64,000 nucleotides of DNA. Source: Sporosarcina sp. BI001-red. Its GTDB lineage: Bacteria > Bacillota > Bacilli > Bacillales_A > Planococcaceae. Position 1 is the first letter of the stretch, and every line of letters begins with the position of its first letter. Positions 1 to 6,996 of this stretch are shown piece after piece. The DNA is taken from the NCBI RefSeq assembly GCF_003384035.1, contig NZ_QQAK01000011.1:372001-436000 (forward strand). Direction: 5' to 3'. Under the pieces are notes generated by a model that did not search any database, was not told where the DNA came from, and was given only the letters and a program-made list of their open reading frames with translations. The translations under genes were made by a program, and so were the position numbers.

Positions 1-447
1 GGATTGGAAACATTGCCTGAAGATACGTCTAGTGAATTGGGTTCCATTGAGTTGAACACTGCAGAACAGAATGTATATACTGCATTTGAAAAAGATTTAG
101 ATACTCAACATTTAGTTGGATTATCGCCTATGAGCGTTGCAAAACTTTACATCCAAGCCTCTTATCTAGAAGATCACGAGGTAGTCTATGCACTTTACAC
201 AGACCGCAAAGAATACACTCAATGGAGTGAAAAGGAAGACCGAGCGATTCCGGATTCTGACCGCGGCACACGGGAACAATTGACCCAGCAGTTTCGAAAC
301 TTTGAACAGGGGCGTTTTCTTCAGACGAGTAAGATTGAAGGCTATATTGAATACTATCCAAACAGCAACAACGAACCACCTTCTGGATTTCAATTGATCA
401 AAAACAAAGACGGCATTTGGCAAGTTGCATTCATGCCGATTCAGTAA
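1..447 (+). CDS. Unknown protein, 5' end cut by window edge
   Basis: The reading frame is open from base 1 and ends at TAA 445-447, so this is the last ~148 residues of a gene that starts outside the window. The TTG at position 4 has no ribosome binding site and is unlikely to be the start. The product is acidic and soluble, with no membrane segment in the visible part. The pattern (a segment like SPMSVAKLYIQASYLEDH, then a C-terminal beta-rich end) could suit a small extracytoplasmic alpha+beta domain, but I do not recognise the family. A strong hairpin follows directly. Confidence 0.6.
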   Translation, partial: GLETLPEDTSSELGSIELNTAEQNVYTAFEKDLDTQHLVGLSPMSVAKLYIQASYLEDHEVVYALYTDRKEYTQWSEKEDRAIPDSDRGTREQLTQQFRNFEQGRFLQTSKIEGYIEYYPNSNNEPPSGFQLIKNKDGIWQVAFMPIQ

Positions 448-452
448 CAGAG

Positions 453-510
453 AAAACCAGTGGATTGTTACGAAAGAGCTCTATGCTCATCGTCCAATCC
501 ACTGGTTTTT
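453..510. terminator. Bidirectional terminator
   Basis: Arms AAAACCAGTGGATTG and CAATCCACTGGTTTT flank a 27-base loop. A-rich and T-rich ends on both sides let it stop the + gene on its left and the - strand ABC-F gene on its right. Confidence 0.8.
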
Positions 511-519
511 AGTTATCTA

Positions 520-2193
520 TTAGCTATTCAGACTACGTAGCTGTCGGGACAACTCAAAAAACAGCTGATCTAGTTTGCTGTATTCTGGATTCCCCGGTGT
601 CATCAGACTCAATTTTCCTAATACCGCCTGTAATTCTGTTTCAAGACGAAGCTTTTCTTGTTCTGATGAAGGAATGGGGGCAGAAGGCTCTCTACCTTCC
701 CACTCCACTAAACTATACGGTACTTTACGAACGGTTCCATTTTCAAATAGCAGCAATCCACCTGCCATTCGCTCCGTAAAATATCGATCGTGTGATGCGA
801 ATAGCAACGTTCCTGGGTAGGTCTCCAACGTCCGCTCCAGTTCTTCACGTGATGGAAGATCCAAATGATTTGTCGGTTCATCGAGCAATAGTACGTCTGT
901 TTTTCTGCGAATGAAATCCAGCAACTTCACTTTCAACCGTTCACCTTGACTAAGTGCCCCGAGCGGCAGCTGCCATTGACCCGCCGTGAACCCTAAATTG
1001 GTCAACTGGATGCGAAGGAAACCTTGTTCCTCGTAAGATGGAGAATAAAAATATTCTGCCATCGTCAGTTCATCCGGTAAATCGAATGCGGTTTGGCGCA
1101 AGTATCCTAGCGTCATTCCCTCAGATAGCCAGACGTCCCCATCATAATCTAGTTCTCCTAAAAGCATGCGGAATAGAGTCGTTTTTCCTGAACCATTCGG
1201 TCCGAGCAGCGCAAGTCTCTCACCTGCTTGCACGGTAAACGAGGCACTCTTAAAAACCTGATTGGTTCCAAATGCTCTGCCTGCATCTTTCAACTCCAAT
1301 ATGCGCTTCCCTTTTTTCCTCAGTCCTTCCAGTTCAAACGAAACGGACGTTTCTGCAATAGGCATCTCCACTCGACTTTTTTTAAGTTCTGCTTCTAATC
1401 GCGTTCGCTTGGACTTAATTTGAACGTTCCGCTTTTTCACCTTCTTACGGTAATATTCTTTAGCTCCCATTGCACGGCCGCCTTTTTTCGTCGACATTGC
1501 GTGCCCTTTCGCAGACCATTTATCAAGCCGATCGATTTGTCCTTCGATCTCAGCAATATGCTCTTGCTGTTCATCGTAATGCTTTTGATGCACAATACGC
1601 TCGTGTTCTTTCTGCTTACGATAATCAGTGTAATTGCCTTCATAGACCGTCAGTTTGCCGTTTTCAATTTCAAAAACGAGATCGGCCAGATGGTCGATGA
1701 AATACCGGTCGTGGGAGACAAACAGCAATGTGCCTTCACGATCTTGAAGCGCTTGAATGAGTGTTTCCACACTTGCTGCGTCCAAATGATTGGTAGGTTC
1801 ATCCAACAGCAAAATTTCACGGTTTTCAGCAAGCGTAGTTGTAAGCCGCATTTTGACTCGCTCTCCACCGCTTGCATGGGTATATTCTACCTCTTTCGGC
1901 ACGTGCCAGTGACTGCGATTCTGAAGGAGTTCCGATTGTGTCCAGTCCACTGGCTCCTCTGTTTCAGCCTCTTGTTTGTAATATGAGATGGATGGTGTTC
2001 GACCAATCCAATCCATGCCCCCAAAAGAAGGTTCTCGTTCACCTGCCAGAATTGACAATAGAGTTGTTTTCCCAGCTCCGTTCGGACCGACAATTGCTAT
2101 TTTAGTTCCTATTGGGATCTCAGCGCTGAGCTCGTTAAAAATACTCACATCCCCATATCTAGCAGATACCTTGTTCACTATTCCTCGTAACAT
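520..2193 (-). CDS. ABC-F family ATPase (ribosome-associated, possible antibiotic resistance type)
   Basis: A 557-aa protein with two ABC ATPase domains and no membrane segment, the ABC-F layout. Walker A motifs are GPNGAGKT (about residues 36-43) and GPNGSGKT (331-338). Signature motifs are ASGGERVKM (~108) and LSQGERLKV (~415), and both Walker B regions read LLLDEPTNHLD. A long basic inter-domain linker (about 200-280, rich in K/R/E) is the part that reaches into the ribosome in this family, and a charged helical tail follows the second domain. Many ABC-F proteins of this size (Vga/Lsa/VmlR types) displace ribosome-targeting antibiotics. That role is inferred here from the linker and from the attenuator-like leader upstream. 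The ATG follows a GGAGG box. A housekeeping ABC-F role is also possible. Confidence 0.85.
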   Translation of the reverse strand: MLRGIVNKVSARYGDVSIFNELSAEIPIGTKIAIVGPNGAGKTTLLSILAGEREPSFGGMDWIGRTPSISYYKQEAETEEPVDWTQSELLQNRSHWHVPKEVEYTHASGGERVKMRLTTTLAENREILLLDEPTNHLDAASVETLIQALQDREGTLLFVSHDRYFIDHLADLVFEIENGKLTVYEGNYTDYRKQKEHERIVHQKHYDEQQEHIAEIEGQIDRLDKWSAKGHAMSTKKGGRAMGAKEYYRKKVKKRNVQIKSKRTRLEAELKKSRVEMPIAETSVSFELEGLRKKGKRILELKDAGRAFGTNQVFKSASFTVQAGERLALLGPNGSGKTTLFRMLLGELDYDGDVWLSEGMTLGYLRQTAFDLPDELTMAEYFYSPSYEEQGFLRIQLTNLGFTAGQWQLPLGALSQGERLKVKLLDFIRRKTDVLLLDEPTNHLDLPSREELERTLETYPGTLLFASHDRYFTERMAGGLLLFENGTVRKVPYSLVEWEGREPSAPIPSSEQEKLRLETELQAVLGKLSLMTPGNPEYSKLDQLFFELSRQLRSLNS

Positions 2194-2221
2194 CTACATT
2201 CCTCCAGTTGGGAGGGAACAC

Positions 2222-2256
2222 AAAAAAGATCCCTCCGTAAATTAATCGGAAGGATC
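2222..2256 (-). terminator. Leader terminator directly before the ABC-F gene
   Basis: Read on the - strand, GATCCTTCCG pairs with CGGAGGGATC and is followed by TTTTTT. It lies between the promoter at 2452-2479 and the start codon at 2193, so it can end transcription before the gene. This is the arrangement of an attenuator. Confidence 0.7.
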
Positions 2257-2337
2257 GGTCCTGTCAGCATCTCAAAAAAGCCTCAACTCTATTGATGAGC
2301 ATCGTTATATCGACTCAGCAAAGGTTGATAGTGGCAA

Positions 2338-2382
2338 TTATAAATGGACAGACCAATCCCGTTTTTCTACATAACGAATCAT
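2338..2382 (-). CDS. Possible 14-aa leader peptide (MIRYVEKRDWSVHL)
   Basis: A short open frame with an ATG start and TAA stop lies in the ~260-base leader of the ABC-F gene, between promoter and leader terminator. Antibiotic-inducible ABC-F genes often carry such upstream frames, whose stalled translation prevents termination. No convincing ribosome binding site precedes this ATG. A second candidate, GTG-GCT-GAT-GGA-TAA just downstream of an AAAGGG, could be the real leader frame. Translation is unproven. Confidence 0.25.
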   Translation of the reverse strand: MIRYVEKRDWSVHL

Positions 2383-2451
2383 TCGTTTTGAGAATTCAGG
2401 AATTAGTTATCCATCAGCCACGCTCAACCCTTTCTGTCAGTTAGTCTGTTC

Positions 2452-2479
2452 ATTATAACAAATATTGAATTGTTCGCAA
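2452..2479 (-). promoter_or_regulatory. Sigma-A-type promoter for the ABC-F leader
   Basis: On the - strand, TTGCGA, 16 bases, then a perfect TATAAT. Transcription would start near 2445 and run about 250 bases before the coding region. Confidence 0.55.
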
Positions 2480-2604
2480 GTTATTACAGTCACTATTTCC
2501 CGACAATTCTCAATTATTTCCCCGGAAATAATTTATATTTCGACAAGATATTTCCCGAAATTATGCGGAATAACGGATCAGTTTAAAGTAATTTATTACT
2601 TTCA

Positions 2605-2955
2605 TTATTGCCAAGCAGACATTCCGCCTTTGACATTGATAACCTCCGTGAATCCTTGCTTTTTAAGTATTCCAGCTGCACGAGCACTACGCATCCCGCT
2701 TTGGCAAATCACATATGTTTCTTTATTTTTGTCCAGCTCATCTAACCTATTTCCTAAATCATTTAAGGGAATATTTTTAAATTCTTTTACATGACGACCT
2801 TGGTATTCTCCAGGTGTTCGTACGTCTACAAACTGCTTCGACTTGTCTTTCGTTAATGCTTTTACTTCAATCGTAGACATCGTTCGGATTCCTTTGGTTG
2901 GTTTCATACGCCACACAAAGAATGCCACTATTAGTAAGATTACGATCCAACTCAT
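2605..2955 (-). CDS. Membrane-anchored rhodanese-domain protein (YqhL-like)
   Basis: A 116-aa protein with an N-terminal membrane helix (about 2-15) followed by one rhodanese domain: DVRTPGEYQGRH (44-55) and the active-site loop CQSGMRSARAAG with the persulfide-forming Cys84, ending in GGMSAW. Rhodaneses move sulfane sulfur from donors such as thiosulfate or persulfides to an acceptor. The ATG at 2955 is chosen because GGAGGA lies 7 bases before it; an upstream in-frame TTG overlaps that box. A CsoR/CstR-like operator sits in its promoter, which suggests control by sulfide or persulfide stress, or by copper. Confidence 0.85.
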   Translation of the reverse strand: MSWIVILLIVAFFVWRMKPTKGIRTMSTIEVKALTKDKSKQFVDVRTPGEYQGRHVKEFKNIPLNDLGNRLDELDKNKETYVICQSGMRSARAAGILKKQGFTEVINVKGGMSAWQ

Positions 2956-2988
2956 TTGTAATTCCTCCAATTGTTTTCTATCCCTCCA

Positions 2989-3017
2989 AATATACCTATA
3001 CGGGTATTAAAAAGCAA
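2989..3017 (-). promoter_or_regulatory. Promoter with CsoR/CstR-like operator
   Basis: On the - strand TTGCTT-17-TATATT. Within the spacer and the -10 box (2992-3007) is ATACCCGTATAGGTAT, with arms ATACC and GGTAT, the form bound by CsoR/CstR-family repressors. It lies directly upstream of the rhodanese gene. No CsoR-family gene is visible in this window. Confidence 0.5.
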
Positions 3018-3030
3018 TGACTCTGCCCAT

Positions 3031-3060
3031 AAAAAAACGCAGTACCCGATGGTCTGCGTT
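3031..3060 (-). terminator. Terminator of the 51-aa membrane protein gene
   Basis: On the - strand AACGCAG pairs with CTGCGTT across an 11-base loop and is followed by a run of seven T. Confidence 0.75.
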
Positions 3061-3069
3061 TGAAATAGG

Positions 3070-3225
3070 TTATCTCTTCTCGGAGAGTGCTAAAAAGAAT
3101 GTCGCCACTGGTCCAAGTAATAGTGAAAGTAAGAACCAGTTAAGGCCCGATCGATTTTTTCCTTGTGCTAATACAGCATTGATCAATGCTAGTGTTCCCC
3201 ATCCAACAAAATAGCTTTCATTCAA
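3070..3225 (-). CDS. Small membrane protein, 51 aa, TTG start
   Basis: The frame begins at TTG 3225, 9 bases after GGAGG. It encodes a short N-terminal segment, a hydrophobic stretch (WGTLALINAVLAQ), a polar turn (GKNRSGLNW) and a second membrane helix (FLLSLLLGPVATFFLALS), so probably two membrane segments. An ATG three bases further on is out of frame and stops early. Its own terminator follows immediately. The turn followed by a G-P-containing helix recurs in many tiny bacterial membrane proteins of unknown function; I assign none. Confidence 0.6.
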   Translation of the reverse strand: MNESYFVGWGTLALINAVLAQGKNRSGLNWFLLSLLLGPVATFFLALSEKR

Positions 3226-3298
3226 TTTGAAAACCTCCCAATCCGTTCTGGACTTCTATCTATACTACGGATTGTGGGTTCATTCGGTTTCGTTTCCT

Positions 3299-3982
3299 TT
3301 AAGAAGTACCTTCATTTTTCCGAGCAATCCACTGACTCATAAGTAATAGCACGAAACCTACTAGTAAAGAGGCTAACCAGGGAAATTCAAAGGCAGGACC
3401 TCTCCCTTTAAAGAAGAAAGCAATCCCCATAAAGAGTCCGAATACCAGGACTCCAGATATTCCTCCAATAACTGCAAATTTCCAAGTACTTTTCTTCTCT
3501 TCAAATGCCGTTTTGTTCACCATGTTCATTAAAAGTAGCACACCAACCGCCGTCATCATGAGTACCGCTACGACCATAGCTGCTGTTGAAGCAAGATATA
3601 TATGCTCATCCGCTGGTTTGATAAACGATAGTACGCCTAAAATAGCACCACGAGCTATGACCATCCAGCCTAATACGCTGAATATCAGCTGGATTCCAAA
3701 TAACAGTTGGTTTTTCTTCTTCTCCTTAGGCATTTGTCCAATCACTTCGTCCGCATACGCTCTTGGATCTCCTCCGAATATTTCTTCTGCGCTTTTGCCG
3801 TCCTGTTGGCCTTCCAATAGATGTTCAAGCATTTCCATTAGTAGTTCCTCCGTTGCCCGTTCAGACAATAAAAATTTTGAACGGATGTAGACGAGGATGT
3901 TGGTATAGTACTGTTCGTTTTCCTCAGTTAATTGTTCACGTTTCTCATTATTCTCCTTTATTAATTCCTTAGTTGTCACCAT
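3299..3982 (-). CDS. DUF1129-family membrane protein
   Basis: A 227-aa protein. The cytoplasmic N-terminal part (about 1-95) contains ENEQYYTNILVYIRSKFLLSE and EEIFGGDPRAYADEVIG, typical of the DUF1129 family. Four hydrophobic segments follow at about 95-118, 130-150, 165-187 and 197-217. Function is unknown, but genes of this type are usually paired with a PadR regulator, as here: the start overlaps the end of the PadR gene by 14 bases, so the two are transcribed and probably translated together. The ATG at 3982 has an AAGGAGAGG box at the right distance. Confidence 0.75.
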   Translation of the reverse strand: MVTTKELIKENNEKREQLTEENEQYYTNILVYIRSKFLLSERATEELLMEMLEHLLEGQQDGKSAEEIFGGDPRAYADEVIGQMPKEKKKNQLLFGIQLIFSVLGWMVIARGAILGVLSFIKPADEHIYLASTAAMVVAVLMMTAVGVLLLMNMVNKTAFEEKKSTWKFAVIGGISGVLVFGLFMGIAFFFKGRGPAFEFPWLASLLVGFVLLLMSQWIARKNEGTS

Positions 3983-4310
3983 GGTCAACCTCTCCTTTCA
4001 ATAATGTAATTACCGGTTCCGCAAGTTTTTCCCACTCACTTCTAATGAGTTCCAATGCCTCTTTGCCATCTGTCGTTAACGTATAATATTTCCGTCTGGG
4101 TCCAGATTCAGATGCACGCATTTCACCTGAAATCCAACTGTTTTTCTGTAATCTCAGCAAAACCGGATAAATAGTACCTTCACTTACATCGTCAAGCCCG
4201 ACTTTCTTCAGCTTGGTGGAAAGCTCATACCCATAGACTGTCTCCTTTTCAATTATGGCCAGAACACAGCCATCTAGAATCCCCTTAAGTAATTCACTTC
4301 TAACTGACAT
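3969..4310 (-). CDS. PadR-family transcriptional regulator
   Basis: A 113-aa winged-helix protein of the short PadR type: an N-terminal helix (SELLKGILDGCVLAIIEK), YGYELSTKLKK, then the recognition region SEGTIYPVLLRLQKNSWI and the wing SGPRRKYYTLTTDGKEAL. The ATG at 4310 is preceded by GGAGAG; the ATG further upstream overlaps that box. PadR proteins usually repress their own operon, so the DUF1129 gene is the likely target. A good promoter and an inverted repeat lie upstream. Confidence 0.85.
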   Translation of the reverse strand: MSVRSELLKGILDGCVLAIIEKETVYGYELSTKLKKVGLDDVSEGTIYPVLLRLQKNSWISGEMRASESGPRRKYYTLTTDGKEALELIRSEWEKLAEPVITLLKGEVDHGDN

Positions 4311-4340
4311 GAGACCACTCTCCATCCGGTATGTTGCCTA

Positions 4341-4374
4341 ACAAGGTAGCTTCGCAAAAAAACAACTACCTTGT
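4341..4374. promoter_or_regulatory. Inverted repeat downstream of the padR promoter
   Basis: Arms ACAAGGTAG (4341-4349) and CTACCTTGT (4366-4374) with 16 bases between, just downstream of the likely start of transcription. It could be a PadR operator or an RNA hairpin in the leader. Confidence 0.4.
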
Positions 4375-4396
4375 GACGCCAAGTAGTATTAGTGCT

Positions 4397-4425
4397 AGTA
4401 TATTCCTGCTAAATTAATATGTCAA
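4397..4425 (-). promoter_or_regulatory. Sigma-A promoter of the padR-DUF1129 pair
   Basis: TTGACA, 17 bases, TATACT on the - strand. Confidence 0.75.
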
Positions 4426-4494
4426 CACGAATGTTCAGACAAGTGAATTCCAGTTCTGCGTTATATGATACGATAGCAGAAGGAGGGATTACCT

Positions 4495-5244
4495 ATGAAT
4501 CCGATCACATTCAAAGATATTTATAATGCTGGAGTTGTCGCTTCATCTTCTGATACATATACCCATTTTCACCTGCCCGATATGCCGCTTTATTATGACA
4601 GTAACTATATTGCATTTTTAAAAATGCCTACAGTCAGCGAGTTTCAAAAAGCAGAACATGCATTGAAAATCTACCATACTGCGCGAGGTCAGCATCATCT
4701 GAAATTCACATTCCCTCAGGATGAACCCATTCCAAAAGAACTAAATGCTTATTTAAACCGACATGATTATGATACTGGTTTTCTGGAATTATATATACTT
4801 GATCCGAAAGACTTTCCAGACGTCCCACCATCTTCAGCTATCCAAGTGACGCCTGTAACTATGAGCAATCTTGAAGATTTCCTCTATTTGCAGCGAACCA
4901 TTGATGAGCAATTTGGGAAAGAGTTTGCAGCTCAAAAACAGCTGCAGCATAAAAAGAATTTCTCTGACCCTAATGTTGTACAGCTGGTTGCAAATTTTGA
5001 TGATGAATTAGCCGGATCAGTGGATCTGATGGTTAATGAACATACTGTCGAAATTGATGGGTTACACGTATTAGAAAAAATGAGACATAAAGGCATTGGA
5101 AGTCAGTTGCAGCGATGGTTGATGGAACAGTATCCTGACAAACTAGTCATTCTAGTCGCTGACGGTGAAGATACGCCAAAAGACATGTACCTACGGCAAA
5201 ATTATAAGTTCGCAGGCTACCAATATGAAACGGTAAAAGCATAA
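4495..5244 (+). CDS. GNAT-family N-acetyltransferase
   Basis: A 249-aa protein. The C-terminal half (about 115-245) has the acetyl-CoA binding pattern ending VLEKMRHKGIGSQLQRWL, the GNAT R/Q-x-x-G-x-G/A loop, followed by VILVADGEDTPKDMYLRQNYKFAGYQYE. The N-terminal half is a divergent second GNAT-like or cap domain. Substrate unknown. The ATG follows AGAAGGAGGG. It is a single gene facing away from the padR pair. Confidence 0.8.
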   Translation: MNPITFKDIYNAGVVASSSDTYTHFHLPDMPLYYDSNYIAFLKMPTVSEFQKAEHALKIYHTARGQHHLKFTFPQDEPIPKELNAYLNRHDYDTGFLELYILDPKDFPDVPPSSAIQVTPVTMSNLEDFLYLQRTIDEQFGKEFAAQKQLQHKKNFSDPNVVQLVANFDDELAGSVDLMVNEHTVEIDGLHVLEKMRHKGIGSQLQRWLMEQYPDKLVILVADGEDTPKDMYLRQNYKFAGYQYETVKA

Positions 5245-5315
5245 CTGTCATTTCGTAAACGATTGTCTGTTCCATGCTAAACTAATGAAAGACAGTATTC
5301 TAAATAGGTCAGGAC

Positions 5316-6095
5316 GTGAAGATCATTAAAAATCTCGCACAATCTATACAGACACAACTATTAGAAGCGATGTTGGATGGCAGTCGGGTAGCTACTTTAG
5401 TCACAGATCCATCTCAAGCGGATAATCCGATTATTTATGCGAATCGGACTTTCGAAACGATGACAGGATACCCATTAAACGAAACACTCGGCCAAAATTG
5501 TCGTTTTCTTCAAGGCACGGATACCGATCCACATGCCATCAAAAAACTTCGAGATGCAATTCATAACCAAGAGGCAATAATTCTCACGCTAAAAAACTAT
5601 AGGAAAGATGGGTCTTTATTCTGGAACCGTCTTTCTGTAACGCCTGTCCAAATTGAGGGTCATTCTTTCTTCATCGGGACCCAAACCAATGTATCTGTTG
5701 AATACAGACAACGTGATGAATTAACTAATAAGGATTCAGAAATTGAACAACTCATGCTCCCCATCATGACGATTCAGGACAATTTAGCGGCCGTTTCTCT
5801 TATTGGCGAAATGAGTCCTCAGCGGTTTAACTTATTGACACAAAAACTTAGTGAATTTGTTCAAAAAAACGGAATGGATCATATCATTATCGACATAACG
5901 GGATTGTACTGGAATCATGAGTCTCCGCTAACTAGTTTATTAGCTGTCCAGGACGTGCTAAGACTCATGGGAGCCCAGCTTTATATCACAGGTATCTCTC
6001 CTAAAGTAGCACAGTCATTAATAGGATCAAGGGCATCTGATGAGCATCTCCAAACATTTTCAAGTATTCAGCAAGCAATTGCCCAAATCCATTAA
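5316..6095 (+). CDS. ytvA: Blue-light photoreceptor, LOV-STAS protein (YtvA type)
   Basis: A 259-aa protein, the same length and order as B. subtilis YtvA (261 aa). A LOV (PAS) domain spans about 20-125 and includes the flavin-adduct motif GQNCRFLQG with photoactive Cys62. A linker helix and a C-terminal STAS domain (about 150-255; IIIDITGLYWN) follow. In B. subtilis, FMN photochemistry at the cysteine activates the general stress response through the stressosome. The start is GTG with a weak box. It lies just upstream of the riboflavin operon that supplies FMN, which is suggestive only. Confidence 0.92.
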   Translation: MKIIKNLAQSIQTQLLEAMLDGSRVATLVTDPSQADNPIIYANRTFETMTGYPLNETLGQNCRFLQGTDTDPHAIKKLRDAIHNQEAIILTLKNYRKDGSLFWNRLSVTPVQIEGHSFFIGTQTNVSVEYRQRDELTNKDSEIEQLMLPIMTIQDNLAAVSLIGEMSPQRFNLLTQKLSEFVQKNGMDHIIIDITGLYWNHESPLTSLLAVQDVLRLMGAQLYITGISPKVAQSLIGSRASDEHLQTFSSIQQAIAQIH

Positions 6096-6174
6096 ACAAA
6101 AGATTCGAAAGCTTTTATTTCAGAAATGTCAGTAGTCATTAATTATCTCCATCTTCAATTAGGGAGGGCTCTAT

Positions 6175-6666
6175 ATGTTATCACGAAAGATCCTATCCGC
6201 ATCTGTTTCAGGCGTGTTGGTCTTCATATTTCTTGGCTTCTTTATTCCTAATCCTTTCGGGGAAACAATCACGTCAGTACCCCATTATTTTAATTCCGTG
6301 GTCTTAAGTATTTTAGGTTATCTGTTTTACGGTACGCCGATTATATTTTTATACGGTATTGTATGTTCAATAATTAGTGAGAAGTCGGCAGTATTTATTA
6401 GCAAAAAAATTAAATCTGACAGGTCGTATTTATATATTTCAGGATTTCTCCACGCATGCTTTGGGTTCGTTTTTTCAGGATATGGACTCATCGCTTCGTT
6501 ATTGTTTTTTGCTGTAGATCACTTTATTAAAAACAGAAAAATAACCGTTACACGTAAGCAACTAGTAACAGCTTTAGTGCTTCCAATAGCACTATATGTC
6601 CTCTGTTTGGGAACACTTGCAACCGCAGATTTCTTCTCAGGTGGGTGGAAAGACTTGCTCGTTTAA
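6175..6666 (+). CDS. Unknown integral membrane protein, 163 aa
   Basis: Hydrophobic segments lie at about 8-26, 40-68 (perhaps two), 88-115 and 133-152, so four or five membrane helices with short polar loops. No motif that I recognise. A TTAGGGAGGG box precedes the ATG. It sits between the photoreceptor and the FMN riboswitch, with no terminator visible between it and the rib promoter. Confidence 0.65.
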   Translation: MLSRKILSASVSGVLVFIFLGFFIPNPFGETITSVPHYFNSVVLSILGYLFYGTPIIFLYGIVCSIISEKSAVFISKKIKSDRSYLYISGFLHACFGFVFSGYGLIASLLFFAVDHFIKNRKITVTRKQLVTALVLPIALYVLCLGTLATADFFSGGWKDLLV

Positions 6667-6681
6667 AATTGAACATGCAGG

Positions 6682-6711
6682 TTGCAAGCTAGCTAATAGC
6701 TGTGCTAGACT
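6682..6711 (+). promoter_or_regulatory. Probable promoter of the riboflavin operon
   Basis: TTGCAA, 18 bases, TAGACT, ending about 20 bases before the riboswitch begins. Confidence 0.4.
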
Positions 6712-6732
6712 TTGAGACAATCGAATAATATT

Positions 6733-6872
6733 CCTTCGGGGCAGGGTGAAATTCCCTACCGGCGGTGATGAGCTTTTATGGCTCTTAGTCCGTGACCCGG
6801 ATGCAATTTTGCAGACGGTGGATTTGGTGAAACTCCAAGGCCGACAGTTAAAGTCTGGATGGGAGAAGGAAT
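6733..6872 (+). ncRNA. FMN riboswitch (RFN element)
   Basis: The conserved core is easy to read: GGGGCAGGGTGAAATTCCC, CCGGCGGTGAT, AGTCCGTGACCCG, GGATTTGGTGAAACTCC and GCCGACAGTTAAAGTCTGGATG, closing with GGGAGAAGG. FMN binding favours the terminator at 6927-6958 and turns off the rib genes downstream. Confidence 0.97.
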
Positions 6873-6926
6873 GGTGCGTTTTTCAAATTTTTCTTTTGAC
6901 TGGCGCTTATTTTGTCATGCTTACCC

Positions 6927-6958
6927 AGCCCCGCACATCTGTTGCGGGGCTTTTTTTG
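6927..6958 (+). terminator. Riboswitch expression-platform terminator
   Basis: AGCCCCGCA pairs with TGCGGGGCT and is followed by TTTTTTT, between the aptamer and ribD. Confidence 0.9.
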
Positions 6959-6996
6959 TTACATGAGGAATCTATGATTCAGGAGTGTTGTTATCG

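Noticed and set aside
1420..1986. 188-codon frame antisense to the ABC-F gene
   Set aside because: Lies wholly inside the well-supported ABC-F coding region and has no binding site or recognisable motif.
3017..3214. 65-codon + strand frame
   Set aside because: The opposite strand holds a better-supported small gene with a binding site and terminator.
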